NCBI GenBank assembly: GCA_964017065.1
Contig: OZ024788.1
Coordinates: 4,170,887 to 4,234,886 of the forward strand
Direction of reading: 5' to 3'
From: Haliclona indistincta
Taxonomy: Eukaryota; Porifera; Demospongiae; Haplosclerida; Chalinidae
Length of the DNA stretch: 64,000 nucleotides
Under the pieces are notes generated by a model. The model was not told where the DNA came from, searched no databases, and was given only the letters and a program-made list of their open reading frames with translations. Numbering within the stretch: the stretch's first letter is position 1; every line of letters begins with the position of its first letter. A program made the position numbers and the translations under genes. Of this stretch, positions 1-11,500 are shown piece after piece.

Positions 1-272
1 ATTTGGGAACGCTGGCTGCCCGCCTGCAAAGATTCCAAGCGCTCAGTTCGTTTGTGGCGGGGCCGGGTGTGTATAATCATAGATATCAGGAGGCGCGGTC
101 GATCCCTGCCCGGCCGCCCTGGGAGTATCGATATCGCGCCTGCGCCCACGCAATCGAGCCACACCTATATGGCGCGCCGTTTGTCACCCGGTTCGGAAAC
201 TTTCGTATCACATACATTGTAATGATACAAAAGATAGAAATTGTTTACTGACAAAAGCGTGCTTCGGAGACA
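1..272. other. unassigned left-edge sequence
   Basis: The first ~180 bases are clearly more GC-rich than the rest of the window and stay open on the plus strand to base 251, but the translation has no recognisable domain and no splice context can be judged at the edge. It may be part of a gene or element continuing to the left. Confidence 0.2.
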
Positions 273-407
273 ATGAGATCAGTAGATTTTGGGAAGGGCC
301 TGATAGCATGTCCCCTGGAAGATCTCGACCCCCTTAGAGATCTGATGGCAGATCTTAAGAGAGAGAAGCTGATGCGTCATTTTAGCCAGAAGGTTGTGGT
401 GGAGTAG
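273..407 (+). CDS. short unrecognised reading frame, possibly a 3' terminal exon
   Basis: A 44-codon frame from the ATG at 273 to the TAG at 405. The translation is charged and helical-looking (a run of Leu/Asp/Lys/Arg residues ending HFSQKVVVE) and looks more protein-like than the surrounding AT-rich DNA. I do not recognise the family. It could be the last exon of a gene entering from the left, or chance. Sequence downstream to 1289 is AT-rich with no convincing exon. Confidence 0.2.
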   Translation: MRSVDFGKGLIACPLEDLDPLRDLMADLKREKLMRHFSQKVVVE

Positions 408-1289
408 GGTTGGTCCTATTTAGTGTCTGCAAACATTAATTTATACGTTTCATTTATATTAGGTGCATGCTGGACATGAATTCTGTTGCAGGTCCTCACG
501 CTCTGTGACATGCATTCACTCTTTCTACATGTATTTCTGTCACAGGTGAGCATAGTATGAGTAACTGAATAAACCAATTGCTTATAACAACAGTACTACT
601 GTTCTAAAAGTCAGCTATCCTTTTAGGAAGTGACTTTCATGACACAAAATTCTGGGTATTTTATAATTTTCATAACAAATTTAATATGGAAATGTTTTCA
701 TTTTGGTCCAGTGACTTTGTAACTGCACATGCATTCGTGCATAAAATTTGATTATTAATTTTACCATGAGATTGCCATTCCAAGGAGTCTACAACTCTGG
801 AACAATGGAAAAATGGGCTGCTATTGTGCAAGAGAAATATACAGCCCTAGTACAGTATATGTTCACATGTGGCTGTACGGCTCGTGCAAGCCTAATAAGG
901 AAGTTTTTTCAATGCTGAGTGGTGGAAATATTTGTTATTACCATTGCACTATTGGAACTTCAACATTCATTGGAATGATAAGCTCCTGATTTTACTGTTA
1001 TCAAATTATTGTACATTGTACATGTACAATTTGTGCACTGCCATAATTATACTATATGCTATCAACCAATTATTAAGAACAATAACTAGACGATACATTG
1101 TATGTATAAAGTCGATTATAAAGTAGTCTCTACAGGTCTCTTCAGTTCTTTTTTTTGGAAAACCTTTTCCAACGGCCTGCATAATAAAAAAATGATAAAA
1201 TTAATAAGAAGGAAAGTAGCAAATCAAGTGATGCACAAACTGATAATCAATATCGGTATGTGCATTAAATTCATGATCTTTTATTAGAT
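408..1289. other. AT-rich stretch without recognisable gene
   Basis: Only short, low-complexity frames are present. I see no splice-flanked exon, no clear terminal inverted repeat and no RNA gene here. Confidence 0.5.
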
Positions 1290-2447
1290 TAAAGAAAATT
1301 AAAAATATTTCTATCGAAATCAAAAGGATGTAGGGTTGTGAAATCTACCACTGGTCCACAATGTAAACTAACAAGGAACAAGCATGGAATGGTAACACGA
1401 ATGACTTGCTAACAGACCATAGATCCATACATCAGTGGCTGCAGTGGTTGGCTATAGCTAGTTCAGCTAATTGCGCTGTTGACTGACACCTAACGTGCAT
1501 TCAGCTTGTGACAGCCACTGATGTAGGGATCTATGGTCTGTTAGCAAGTCATTCGTGTTACCATTCCATGCTTGTTCCTTGTTAGTTTACATTGTGGACC
1601 AGTGGTAGATTTCACAACCCTATACATCCTTTTGATTTCGATAGAAATCTTTTTAATTTTCTTTTTTGTGTCCTTTTCACTTTTCAGTGAAGTGCAGTTC
1701 AATATCATGCACATACTGAGCTGTCTTTGTTTCCATCATTGGTTTAGTTTTTCTGTTGCTGATGGCTTTTTTTATTATTAACAATAATATTTTAAACTTG
1801 TAGCCAGTGCTTGTAGCTAGTTATATCAGCTCGCCTATGCACGCATGCATGCAGTGGATACGAGCCCCGCCCACACTTGCTTGTAGACCTGTACGGCAGT
1901 TGTAATTATCTGGCAAGCGCAGAATGGTGATCCTATACGAGCTTACCGTTCTTCGAAGGCTCCAGACAAATGTGTTCTCCGTGATCCAAACGGCGTGGCG
2001 ATACTCAAGCTAGATCTAGTGCTTGGTCACGTGCGCTAACCACTGCTTGGTCACGTGCGTATTGCGCAATCACAATAATGGCGTCTAACACTTAGCTGAC
2101 AATGGATCACGATCGAGAAATCGCTGAATTTATATCGCCGTTTCGCTAAAAACAAAGTTCAAAAGGCACCTGCCAGGAGAATTTCACGACTGTTGATGGG
2201 TGTTTTGGTCTCGGCATTGCTCGCGTAAAGGCGCTAGGCGCGCTGAAGAAAGAAAGAAGAAGAAAGAAGAAAACGAAGATGACGAAACTCGATTTTCACC
2301 GTTTCCAGGTTCGTCACTTTAGTAACAATTTCGAGCGATCTCCTTGCTACTGTAAGATGGGGCAACGACAGAGCAGATTTAGGACGGTGTCTTTTGGCGT
2401 ATAAAATTCATCACTAGGCGAAATATCAACGTTTGAACGCTAATTAG
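1290..2447 (+). mobile_element. composite foldback element, copy 1
   Basis: This is the first of 13 related copies in the window. The unit starts with a ~150-bp arm (TTTCTATCGAAATC ... CATCAGTGGCTG), a loop of under 100 bp, and the reverse complement of the arm. A ~750-bp single-copy body follows, with paired CACGTG sites and TTGCGCAA, ending near GCGTTTGAACGCTAAT. The outer end normally carries a GGGAGGCAC...GTGCCTCCC block. No transposase is encoded. It abuts copy 2 head to head at ~2447. Confidence 0.8.
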
Positions 2448-3714
2448 GGAGGCACGGTAGTGACTCCCTATGTAGGGTTGAACGGAAAAACAAGATGGCG
2501 GCTACATACAATGTATTAGCGTTCAAACGCTAACATTTCGCCTGGTGATGAATTTAATACGTCCAAAGACACTTAAATCTGCTATCTGCCGTTGCCCCAT
2601 CTTACAGTAGCAAAGAGATTGCTCAAGATTGTTACTAAAGTGACGAACTTGGAAACGGTGAAAATCGAGTTTCGTCATCTTCGTTTTCTTTCTTTCTTTC
2701 CACTCGCCTAGCACCTGTACGTGAGCAGTGCCGAGACCAAAACACCCACGAACAGTCGCGAAATTCTCCTGGCATGTGCCTTTTGAACTTAGTTTTTAGC
2801 GAAACGGCGATATAAATTCCGCGGTTTCTCGGTCGTGATCCATTGTCAGCTAAGTGTTAGACGCCATTAGTGATTGCGCAATACGCACGTGACCAAGCTG
2901 TGGTTAGCGCACGTGACCAAGCACTAGCTTGAATTGAGTGTCGCCACGCCGTATAGATCACGGAGAACACATATTAGTCTGGAGTCTTCGAAGATCGGTA
3001 AGCTAGCAAGCGCAGAATCACCATTCTGCGCTTGCCAGATAATTATAACCGCCGTAAACAAGTGTGGGCGGGGCTCGTATGCACTGTATTCATGCATGCG
3101 TAGGCGAGCTGATATCTACAGCACAAGAATTATTCAGCTACAAGTTTAAAATTGTTAATAATAAAGAAAAGCCATCAACAACAGGAAAACCAAACCAATG
3201 GTGGAAACAAAGACGGCACAGTAATTGCATGATATTGAACTGCACTTCACTGAAAAAGAAAAAGGACACAAACAAGAAAATTAAAAAGATTTCTGTCGAA
3301 ATCAAGAGGATGTAGGGTTGGGAAATCTACCACTGGTCCACAATGTAAACTAACAAGGAACAAGCATGGAATGGTAACACGATTGACTTGCTAACAGACC
3401 ATAGATCCCTACATCAGTGGCTGTACATAAGCTGTCACAAGCTCAATGCACGTCAGGTGTCAGTCAACAGCAACTAGCCGAATTAGCTATAGCCAACCAC
3501 AGCAGCCACTGATGTAGGGATCTATGGTCTGTTAGCAAGTCAATCGTGTTACCATTCCATGCTTGTTCCTTGTTAGTTTACATTGTGGACCAGTGGTAGA
3601 TTTCCCAACCCTACATCCTCTTGATTTCGACAGAAATCTTTTTAATTTTCTTTACATTGTATGTAGCCGCCATCTTGTTTTCCCGTTCAACCCTACATAG
3701 GGAGGCACTACCGT
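2447..3714 (-). mobile_element. composite foldback element, copy 2 (inverted to copy 1)
   Basis: Same family as 1290-2447 but reversed. It starts with the block TTAGGGAGGCACGGTAG and CAAGATGGCGGC, runs through the CACGTG-containing body, and ends with the two foldback arms around 3310-3650. The GCCGCCATCTTG and GGGAGGCAC blocks then reappear inverted at 3661-3713, so this copy has terminal inverted repeats of about 65 bp. That makes it the best evidence for the true ends of the element. Confidence 0.8.
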
Positions 3715-3861
3715 GCCTCCCTAATTAGTTGCTTTGTATGTTTCAAATTCCACTCGTGAGGACATTCTGTTCACACATGCGAAAGCCACTGCTTCTATTG
3801 TCTAACCATGTTGTTGGTGAACAAGTATAGTAAAAAAGTTTTAATAATAAAACTAAAGAGT

Positions 3862-4215
3862 GTAGGGATGACTCTTGCAAAAGTAAAGGAACAAGATGGG
3901 ATAAGAACAAGATGGAATAGTGCTTGTCTTATCCTCTTCCTATACCGTTTACAACTGTCAATTGCTTCATCAGACTGTGTCCTCCGGATTCAAGCCGCTG
4001 ATGTATATATGGATACTCTTGTGACTTATTTGTTTGTGTTTGTACGTAAGGTGTTGTACTTATCTTGCATTGTGTTAGTCACAGGTATCTATGGCTGTCT
4101 GTGATCTGTAATAAAAGCGTGTGTTCCTTTTACTTGTCAGTTCCTGTAATGTTGTTTTTGCTGTACTGTCGTCTTAATAAATTGGTAATAAATTCTTAAT
4201 AAATTGTCGTCTTAA
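3862..4215 (+). repeat. probable LTR of a Ty3/gypsy-like retrotransposon
   Basis: The sequence begins TGTAGGGATG, contains an AATAAA-type signal near 4110 and a T-rich tail. It lies directly upstream of a leader with the TTGGCGACAAGGATC motif and gag-like coding sequence, which is where a 5' LTR belongs. No matching 3' LTR is seen downstream, so the call rests on position and on the TG start. The right boundary is approximate. Confidence 0.45.
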
Positions 4216-4218
4216 ATT

Positions 4219-4300
4219 GCTTTGCTATTGATCCTTGTCGCCAATGTGGTATTTGACTCAGGTCAAATACCACATTGGCGACAAGGATCAATAGCAAAGC
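4219..4300. repeat. perfect 39-bp-arm hairpin at the LTR/leader junction
   Basis: Arms 4219-4257 and 4262-4300 are exact reverse complements around a 4-base loop. The right arm is the normal leader of the retroelement (GGCGACAAGGATC...); the left arm is an inverted duplicate of it. Confidence 0.9.
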
Positions 4301-5040
4301 ACCATCATGATGGAGCAATTGGGGCTTTTGACAGTGGAGTCGAGGAGTGGCAGACCTATATGCAGAATGCCTTGAAAAATATTTTCTGGCCAATGATGTA
4401 GAAGCAGGAGACAAGCAACGAGCCATCTTGTTGAGTGTGTGTGGTCCTGCTACCTACCAATTGATTCGAAATCTTGCAGCCCCTGCAAGCCTGCAGACCA
4501 CTCGTTCACTGAGCTGGTCCAGCCAAGATCCATGTGGATTCTACGACCTAACCAATCTTCTGCAAGCCATGTCCAGTGCCCTACGCTATAAAAGGGAAAA
4601 TAGTACACGAGTTGGACAGACTAGAGAGAGGGGGCATTATTGAGCCTGTCCAGTTTGCTGATTGGGATGCCCCAGTAGTACTCATGGATCGAGAAGAGAG
4701 ATGGAAGCATTCGCATCTGCAGTGATTTCAAGGTAACTATCAATAGAGCTACCAAGACAGACACATACCCCTTACAGAGAGTTGAGGACCTCCTCGTGTC
4801 GTTGGGAGGAGGCAAGACATTCACCAAGCTGGACTTAGCCCATGCATGCCTACCAACAGATACCTCTCGAAGAAGAGTCCAAGCAGTATGCTGTCATAAA
4901 CACGCATAAGGGTCTCTCTACCGGTATAACCGACTCCCATTTGGAGTATCTTCGGCTCCATCCTTCTTCCAGAGGACAATGGAAGGAATGTTAAGAAGAA
5001 TTCCCAAAGTTGGTGGCAGTAAAAAAAGTCTGGTGGCAGC
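4301..5040 (+). pseudogene. decayed Ty3/gypsy gag-pol fragment
   Basis: A gag-like segment is legible at 4345-4490: LEKYFLANDV, then DKQRAILLSVCG and TYQLIRNL, the typical start of invertebrate Ty3/gypsy gag. After ~4600 the sequence reads as reverse transcriptase pieces in changing frames (ELDRLEREGIIEPV, then [28 protein letters not shown] and LPFGVSSAP). Frameshifts, stops and a large internal deletion between gag and RT make it non-functional. The end near 5040 is where similarity stops. Confidence 0.75.
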
Positions 5041-5361
5041 ACACATCATAATCACAAGCCCTCAGATGGTGATTGTCCCGCGGGGCATTTATGTCAGTTA
5101 GATCCCTCGTTTGGTGATCTAAGTACTAGTTTTTCGTGTTGCTATTCCTTAACAATTAAACTATTCTAAATTATTCTGTATAATTGTGCCTGTCGCAATA
5201 GTGAATTACTTTTCATCCAGTCAAAATAATAACTTTACTATAGACCAGGAGCCCATAAGAGGAAGGAGCGTTCAGCCGCGATTTAGCCAAATGTAAACTC
5301 CGCCGCGCGCAGCGTGCGGCGCTTGTTAAAGAACGGTAACACAAATTTTGCAACAACTAAC
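5041..5361. other. intronic or intergenic sequence without recognisable content
   Basis: Sequence following the retroelement fragment and just beyond the last receptor exon seen. A short GC-rich tract (CCGCCGCGCGCAGCG) lies near 5293. I see no exon of the receptor module here. Confidence 0.4.
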
Positions 5362-5578
5362 CTTCAGAAGCAACTGATGATTTCGGAGTGTACAGTGGAG
5401 TACCATCAGGAGCCTGTAGTACTCTCTCAATATTGAATGTGTTGTTTGGTTGTCTCACTCCAATGAGAGTGATAGGTATGATGAGATCACTCTTATCACT
5501 GCCAGTAGCTCTGAGTGTCATCTCACAGTATGGTGGCTCACCCTCACCAGTATACTGCTCTACTACAGCTGTATTCAC
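5362..5578 (-). CDS. receptor module 5, first exon (segment c)
   Basis: This exon (AVVEQYTGEGEPPYCEMTL, ITLIGVRQPNNTFNIERV, tail ending KSSVASE) is the sister of 28188-28407. It ends in phase 1 with a GTTAGT donor, so an a exon must follow further left. I found none between 5361 and base 1 by looking for the NHW/NDW motif, so it is presumably outside the window. Confidence 0.7.
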
Positions 5579-8500
5579 CTGCAGTACAATGTTGAACACA
5601 TAATAGCTGAATTAAAAATAATAATTGATGTATTAGACCACAGCTTGGCAATATGGGATGTATTAGACCCTCGCTATGCTCGGACGCTATATAACGGGTC
5701 TCAGGCTTCTAAGTCGCATAGATCCTTGGATGTGCTACCTAACTATTATCTAGATTTGAACCTATACCCTGAATTATTGTTGTAGCTGCAATAGTATCAG
5801 ATATCAGACAAAAGAAAATAGAAAGATTTCTATCGAAATCAAAAGGATGTATAGGGACAAAGAAATCTACCACTAGTCCACAATGTAAACCAACAAGGAA
5901 CAAGCATGGAATGGTAACACAATTGACTTGCTAACAGACCATAGATCCCTACATCAGTGGCTGCTGTACATGCATTTTAATATTCTTGATTGTGTCCTTT
6001 TTTCTTTTTCAGTGAAGTGCAGTTCAGTATCATGCATGTACTGACCCATCTTTGTTTCCAACATTAGTCTGTTATTGATCGCTTTCTTTATTATTAATAA
6101 TTTTAAACACGTACAGTGTTCCACACGAAGAGAGGGAAATAATGTTAAGCATGTATGACGTCATGTCAATTGCAATAATACATTGAACCAAACAAAATGG
6201 CCACCGAAAACCTGCTCTCATGCAAAGAGAAGTCGCGCTTGTTGCTGTACAGTGCTTCCAGCTTAGAGAGTCCAATTTTGATATTTTTACACAATTATTA
6301 TGCTGCAAAAATTTTATACAATCCTCAAATCTGTATGGTAAAACATTGTAGATTATGTGCATGAAATATGACAGCTCACAACCAACTATTGCAAAAGTTA
6401 TCAACTATTGATTAAAAGTCACTGGCTAAGCTCAGTAGCTGAAGTTTTTAGGCTTGGAAATGGCTATTTGGCTGAGTTAAGGAAATTCACTTTACAAACA
6501 GCTCACAGAATGGCTCATCTTTCACTACAGCAACTTTTCAAGCTCAACTTCCTTGTATAACGTTGTACGGTGCAGAAATGCACCAAAAACGTGCGTTTTG
6601 GGAGTCACTGAAGTTTTAAGGCTTGCATTTGCGCATTAATTTTTTTTGCGAGTTAAGAACACAGATTTGTGCAATGGATAGCCAGATACCTGAACTTTTT
6701 ACTTGCATTGGAATTATAAACGTACCTTAAACCATGCGCCCAAGCGATAGTCGAGAAAGTGCAGTTCTGCAAACGTCTTAGTTCTTCGCCGCGTTAATGA
6801 GATTCATCTAGAGAAAGTAGTTTATCGATGACTCGTTTCCGCCCGCGTAGGGCCGCTCTTGTTCATCGGTGACAAGATGGCTGCTGATCGACAGCCCTTT
6901 TTTACTTCGTTCTCGATCAGTTGCAATTGTTTAACAAAAATGATCAACTTTTTATCCGGTAAAACTGCAACTGATCGAGAATTAATATGCTAGATTACGG
7001 TAAAAATTGATGGACTCAGAACTGACCCCAATTTCTTTTCTATGCATTTAATTTAAGTATGAAGCGATGGCAAAGATACCGAGAACTGAATTCCTATGTA
7101 GGGATGATCGAAAAAACAAGATGTTGGCTACATACAATGTATTAGCGTTCAAACGCTGATATTTCGCCTGGTGATGAATTTTATACGTCCAAAGACACTT
7201 AGATCTACTTTCCGGCATTGCCCCATCTTACAGTAGCAAGGAGATTGCTCGAAATTGTTACTAAATTGACCAACCTAAAACGGTGAAAATTGAGTTTCGT
7301 CATCTTGTTTTCTTCTTCTTTCTTTCTTTCTTTCCTCCCTCCCTCCCATCTTTCTTTCTTCGTTCTTTTTTCAACTCGCCTAGTGCCTTTTACGCAAGCA
7401 GTGCCGATACCAAAACACCCACGAACAGTCATGAAATTCTCCTGGCAGGTGCCTTTTGAACTTTGTTTCTAGCAAAACAGCGAAACAAATTCCGCAATTT
7501 CTCGATCGTGATCCATTGTCAGGTAAGTGTTAGACGCCATTATTGTGATTGCGCAATACGCACGTGACCAGTCCAAGGAGTTGGCTAGCGCACGTGACCA
7601 AGCACAAGCTCTTGAGTATCGCCGCACCGTATGGATCACGGCGAACACAATTATTACCCGTGCGCAGTATGCGCCAGGGTTATGCGTTTGTGTCCGTCGG
7701 TATGTATGTGTGTGTGTGTCATCAAAAAAACACGCTCGTTTACGTCTCACCGCTCGAAACTCTCCACGAAAACACTCTCTACAGCTTCTTCACTGAATTT
7801 ATAGTCCTATGAAGACGTTCTCTGTGCTGGCAAGCCTTGTTCAAGCGGCTAATCCATGGCTATCTAAAGCTACGTGTTCTTGTAAGAGCACTTTACGGTA
7901 TTGTGGGTGTGTCACCCAACCTCCTATCAATGTCGATGTCCTCACTCAGTCTCACATGTACCGTACGTCAGAGCCATTAAGTAACGTGCGTGTTGCAGTA
8001 ATGCAGGAGTAGTCGTGTTTAGCCCCTAGCTCAGCGCACGGGTATGTGTTCATTAGAACTCTACTTTGTCTAGAGTCTTTGAAGAACGTTAAGCTCGTGT
8101 AGGATTACCATTCTGCCGATTTCTGCGCTTGCCAGAAGATTATAAACGCTACAATAAGTGTAGGCAGGGCTCGTATGCACTGCATGCACGAGTATATAAG
8201 TGAGGTGATATCTACAGCATAAACATTTTAGGTGAGGTGTTTAAAATTATTAATAATAAAGAAAGCCATCAACAACAGGAAAACTAAACTAAACTATTGG
8301 TGGAAACAAAGACGGCTCATTACATGCATGCCATTGAACTGCACTTGACTGAAAAAGAAAAAAGGACACAAAAAATAAAAATAAAAAGATTTCTATCAAA
8401 ATCAAAAGGATAAAGAAATCTACCAATGGTCCACAATGTAAACCAACAAGAAACACGCATGGAATGGTGACCATAGATCCCAGTACATCAGTGGCTGTAC

Positions 8501-11500
8501 ATAAAATCAATATTTTGTCACAAGCTGAATTCAATGCCCGTCTGGTGTCAGTCAACGGCAACTAGCTAAACTACCTATAGTCTGCCACAGCAGCCACTGA
8601 TGTAGGGATCTATGGTCTGTTAGCAAGTCAATTGTGTTACCATTCCATGCTTGTTCCTTGTTAGTTTATATTGCGGACCAGTGGTAGATTTCTTTGTCCC
8701 TATACATCCTTTTGATTTCGATAGAAATCTTTTTAATTTTCTTCATACACGAATGAATTGACTCTGTCACTTTAGGACAGAATTTAAAATGGTTTAACCA
8801 AACCATTAGAATTGACAACTTTTTCCGTTACTAGCGCCTGGTACGAGGCTAGTGCACCAGCTTGCTATTACTAAAAACTTTTAGAGCAAATCTGCAAACA
8901 TTGGTCCCCGACTCCCTGCAGAAATAGATACTTACTTGTTGATACTGTTGGTTGATAGTCACTTCCCATCCAGCTGGTATTACTGCATCATCAGTAGAAA
9001 CCTTTATCACACCACCTCCAAACATGATGTGAAATGGTGGACGGTTGTTAGCATCTTGATAAAGTCCATTCACTCTCTATGAGAAATAGTTCATCTTTGA
9101 CTCAAAACAGTATGTGTTATCGTACGCATTACAGATACTGTAGTATCCTATACATCATAGTAGAGCTGGTCCATTTGCATGAGTTACTTTAATTTTTAAC
9201 ACTCTGTTAAACTAACACAAATTCAAATGTCAAGAAAAAATGATGCAATACGTGTCAGATTAGTACATTGTGCATACAATTCTTTACCATAGAGTGCTCT
9301 TTTGGAAAGAAAGCAACTTTTGCCCTCCAGTGGTTGAGAGCTATCTTGTGGTAGAACACTTGATAGACACACTCAACAACATTCTGAGCTTCTTTCTCAA
9401 ACTTGATAATATTGTTTGGTTTCTGTACTCCTTTGAGCTTAGCTTCAAATGTGAGGTCAGAAGGTGTGGTCATGTCAGAGTCTGCTGTGATCATCATCTC
9501 TATGTGTGGTGGACTACCCTCACCAGTATACCCCTCTATGGTAGCTTTGTGGACCTGTAAAAAATTGGAAAAGTCATTAATTAGACTCAATCAAAATAAA
9601 ATGTATCAGTAATTGATGTAAAAGAAAATAAAAAGATTTCTATCGAAATCAAAAGGATGTAGGGTTGTGAAATCTACCACTGGTCCACAATGTAAACTAA
9701 CAAGGAACAAGCATGGAATGGTAACACGATTGACTTGCTAACAGACAATAGATCCCTACATCAGTGGCTGCTTTGGCTGACTATAGCTAGTTCTGCTAGT
9801 TGCTGTTGATTGACACCTGACGTGCATTCTTATGTACAGCCACTGATGTAGGGATCTATGGTCTGTTTGCAAGTCAATCGTGTTACCATTCCATGCTTGT
9901 TCCTTGTTAGTTTACATTGTGGACCAGTGGTAGATTTCACAACCCTACATCCTTTTGATTTCGATAGAAATCTTTTTATTTTCTTGTTTGTGTCCTTTTT
10001 TCTTATTCAGTGATGTGTAGTTCAATATCATGCATGTACTGAGCCGTCTTTGTTTCCACCATTGGTTTAGTTTTCCTGTTATTGATGACTTTTCTTTATT
10101 AACAATTTTAAACTTGTAGCTAAAAAATAATTGTTATGCTGTATATCAGGTCGCCTACGCATAGTGCATGCATGCAGGCTAGGCATGCATTCGAGCCCCG
10201 CCCACACTTGTTTGTAGACCATACGGCGGTTATAATGATCTGGCGAGCGCAGAATGTTGATTCTACACGAGCTTACAGTTCTTCGACGACTCCAGACAAA
10301 TATGTGTTTTCCGTGTTCCATACGGCGCGGCTATACTCAAGCTAGTGCTCGGTCACGTGCGCTAGCCACTGCTTGGTCACGTGCGTATTGCGCAATCACA
10401 CTAATGGCGTCTAACACTTAGCTGACAATGGATCACGATCGAGAACTCGCGGAATGTATATCGCCGTTTCGCTAAAAAGAAAGTTCAAAAGGCACCTGCC
10501 AGGAGAATTTCACGACTGTTCGTGGGTGTTTTGGTCTCGGCACTGCTCGTGTAAAGGTGCTAGGCGAGTGGAAAGAAAGAAAGAAAGAAAACGAAGATGA
10601 CGAAACTCGATTTTCACCGCTTCTAGGTTCGTCACTTTAGTAACAATTTCGAGCAATCTCCTTGCTACTGTAAGATGGGGCAACACCAGAGAGCAGATTT
10701 AAGTGTCTTTTGACGTATACAATTCATGACCAGGGGAAATATCAGCGTTTGAACGCTAATACATTGTATGTAGCTGCCATCTTGTTTTCTCGTTCAACCC
10801 TACATAGGGAGGCACTACCGTGCCTCCCTAATAAACTATAATAAGTCATTCAAGGTGATACATTGCGCAATAACATGACATTGCAGTAATTAACAGTCTT
10901 GTACATTGCACAAGACTGTTACTGGAATACCCAAGTGTTTTGAATCATGTAATGGACATACAGATATTACATGGCATTACATTCTGGTGTGCTGACAAGT
11001 GTGCATTATTAGCCAAGGTAGGTGAAATGGTCTGGATGATATGATTGGCTAGAGGTCATGTTGTTAGCATTATTGACAATTTGACATCTTTTAAGCAGAA
11101 ATAACAACACGAAATCACATTTTACCAAAATTATTTACCAGACAATCGTTTGTATCAACAGTCCATCCATCTGGTTTGTTAGTAACCTTTACTTGTATTG
11201 GGTCAGATGATTTCCAATAACAATCAATAGGAGAACCATATTCTCTAAAACTTTCAAAGAATATCTTCACTCTCTGTTGTACAAAGAACACATTGTAATG
11301 AACAATAATTTATTCTCTAATAACTAACCTCAAGATGATCTTCTGACAACACAAATACAAATACAACCTTCCAATGATTGAGATCAATCTCTTGATAGTA
11401 CAACTTTGTAACTGAGTATAAAATCTATAGCTCAAGATGATTTTATCGGCAATAAATAACACTTACCATGATGTAATTCTGTACCAGAAGTTTGTATCCC

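Noticed and set aside
5040..5361. Next receptor a exon after 5362-5578
   Set aside because: No LNHW/LNDW-type motif with flanking splice sites on the minus strand here or anywhere down to base 1.
7469..7812. Overlapping ~90-codon frames on both strands
   Set aside because: They span the junction of copy 4 and its nested insertion; the translations include repeat-derived sequence and are not conserved in other copies.
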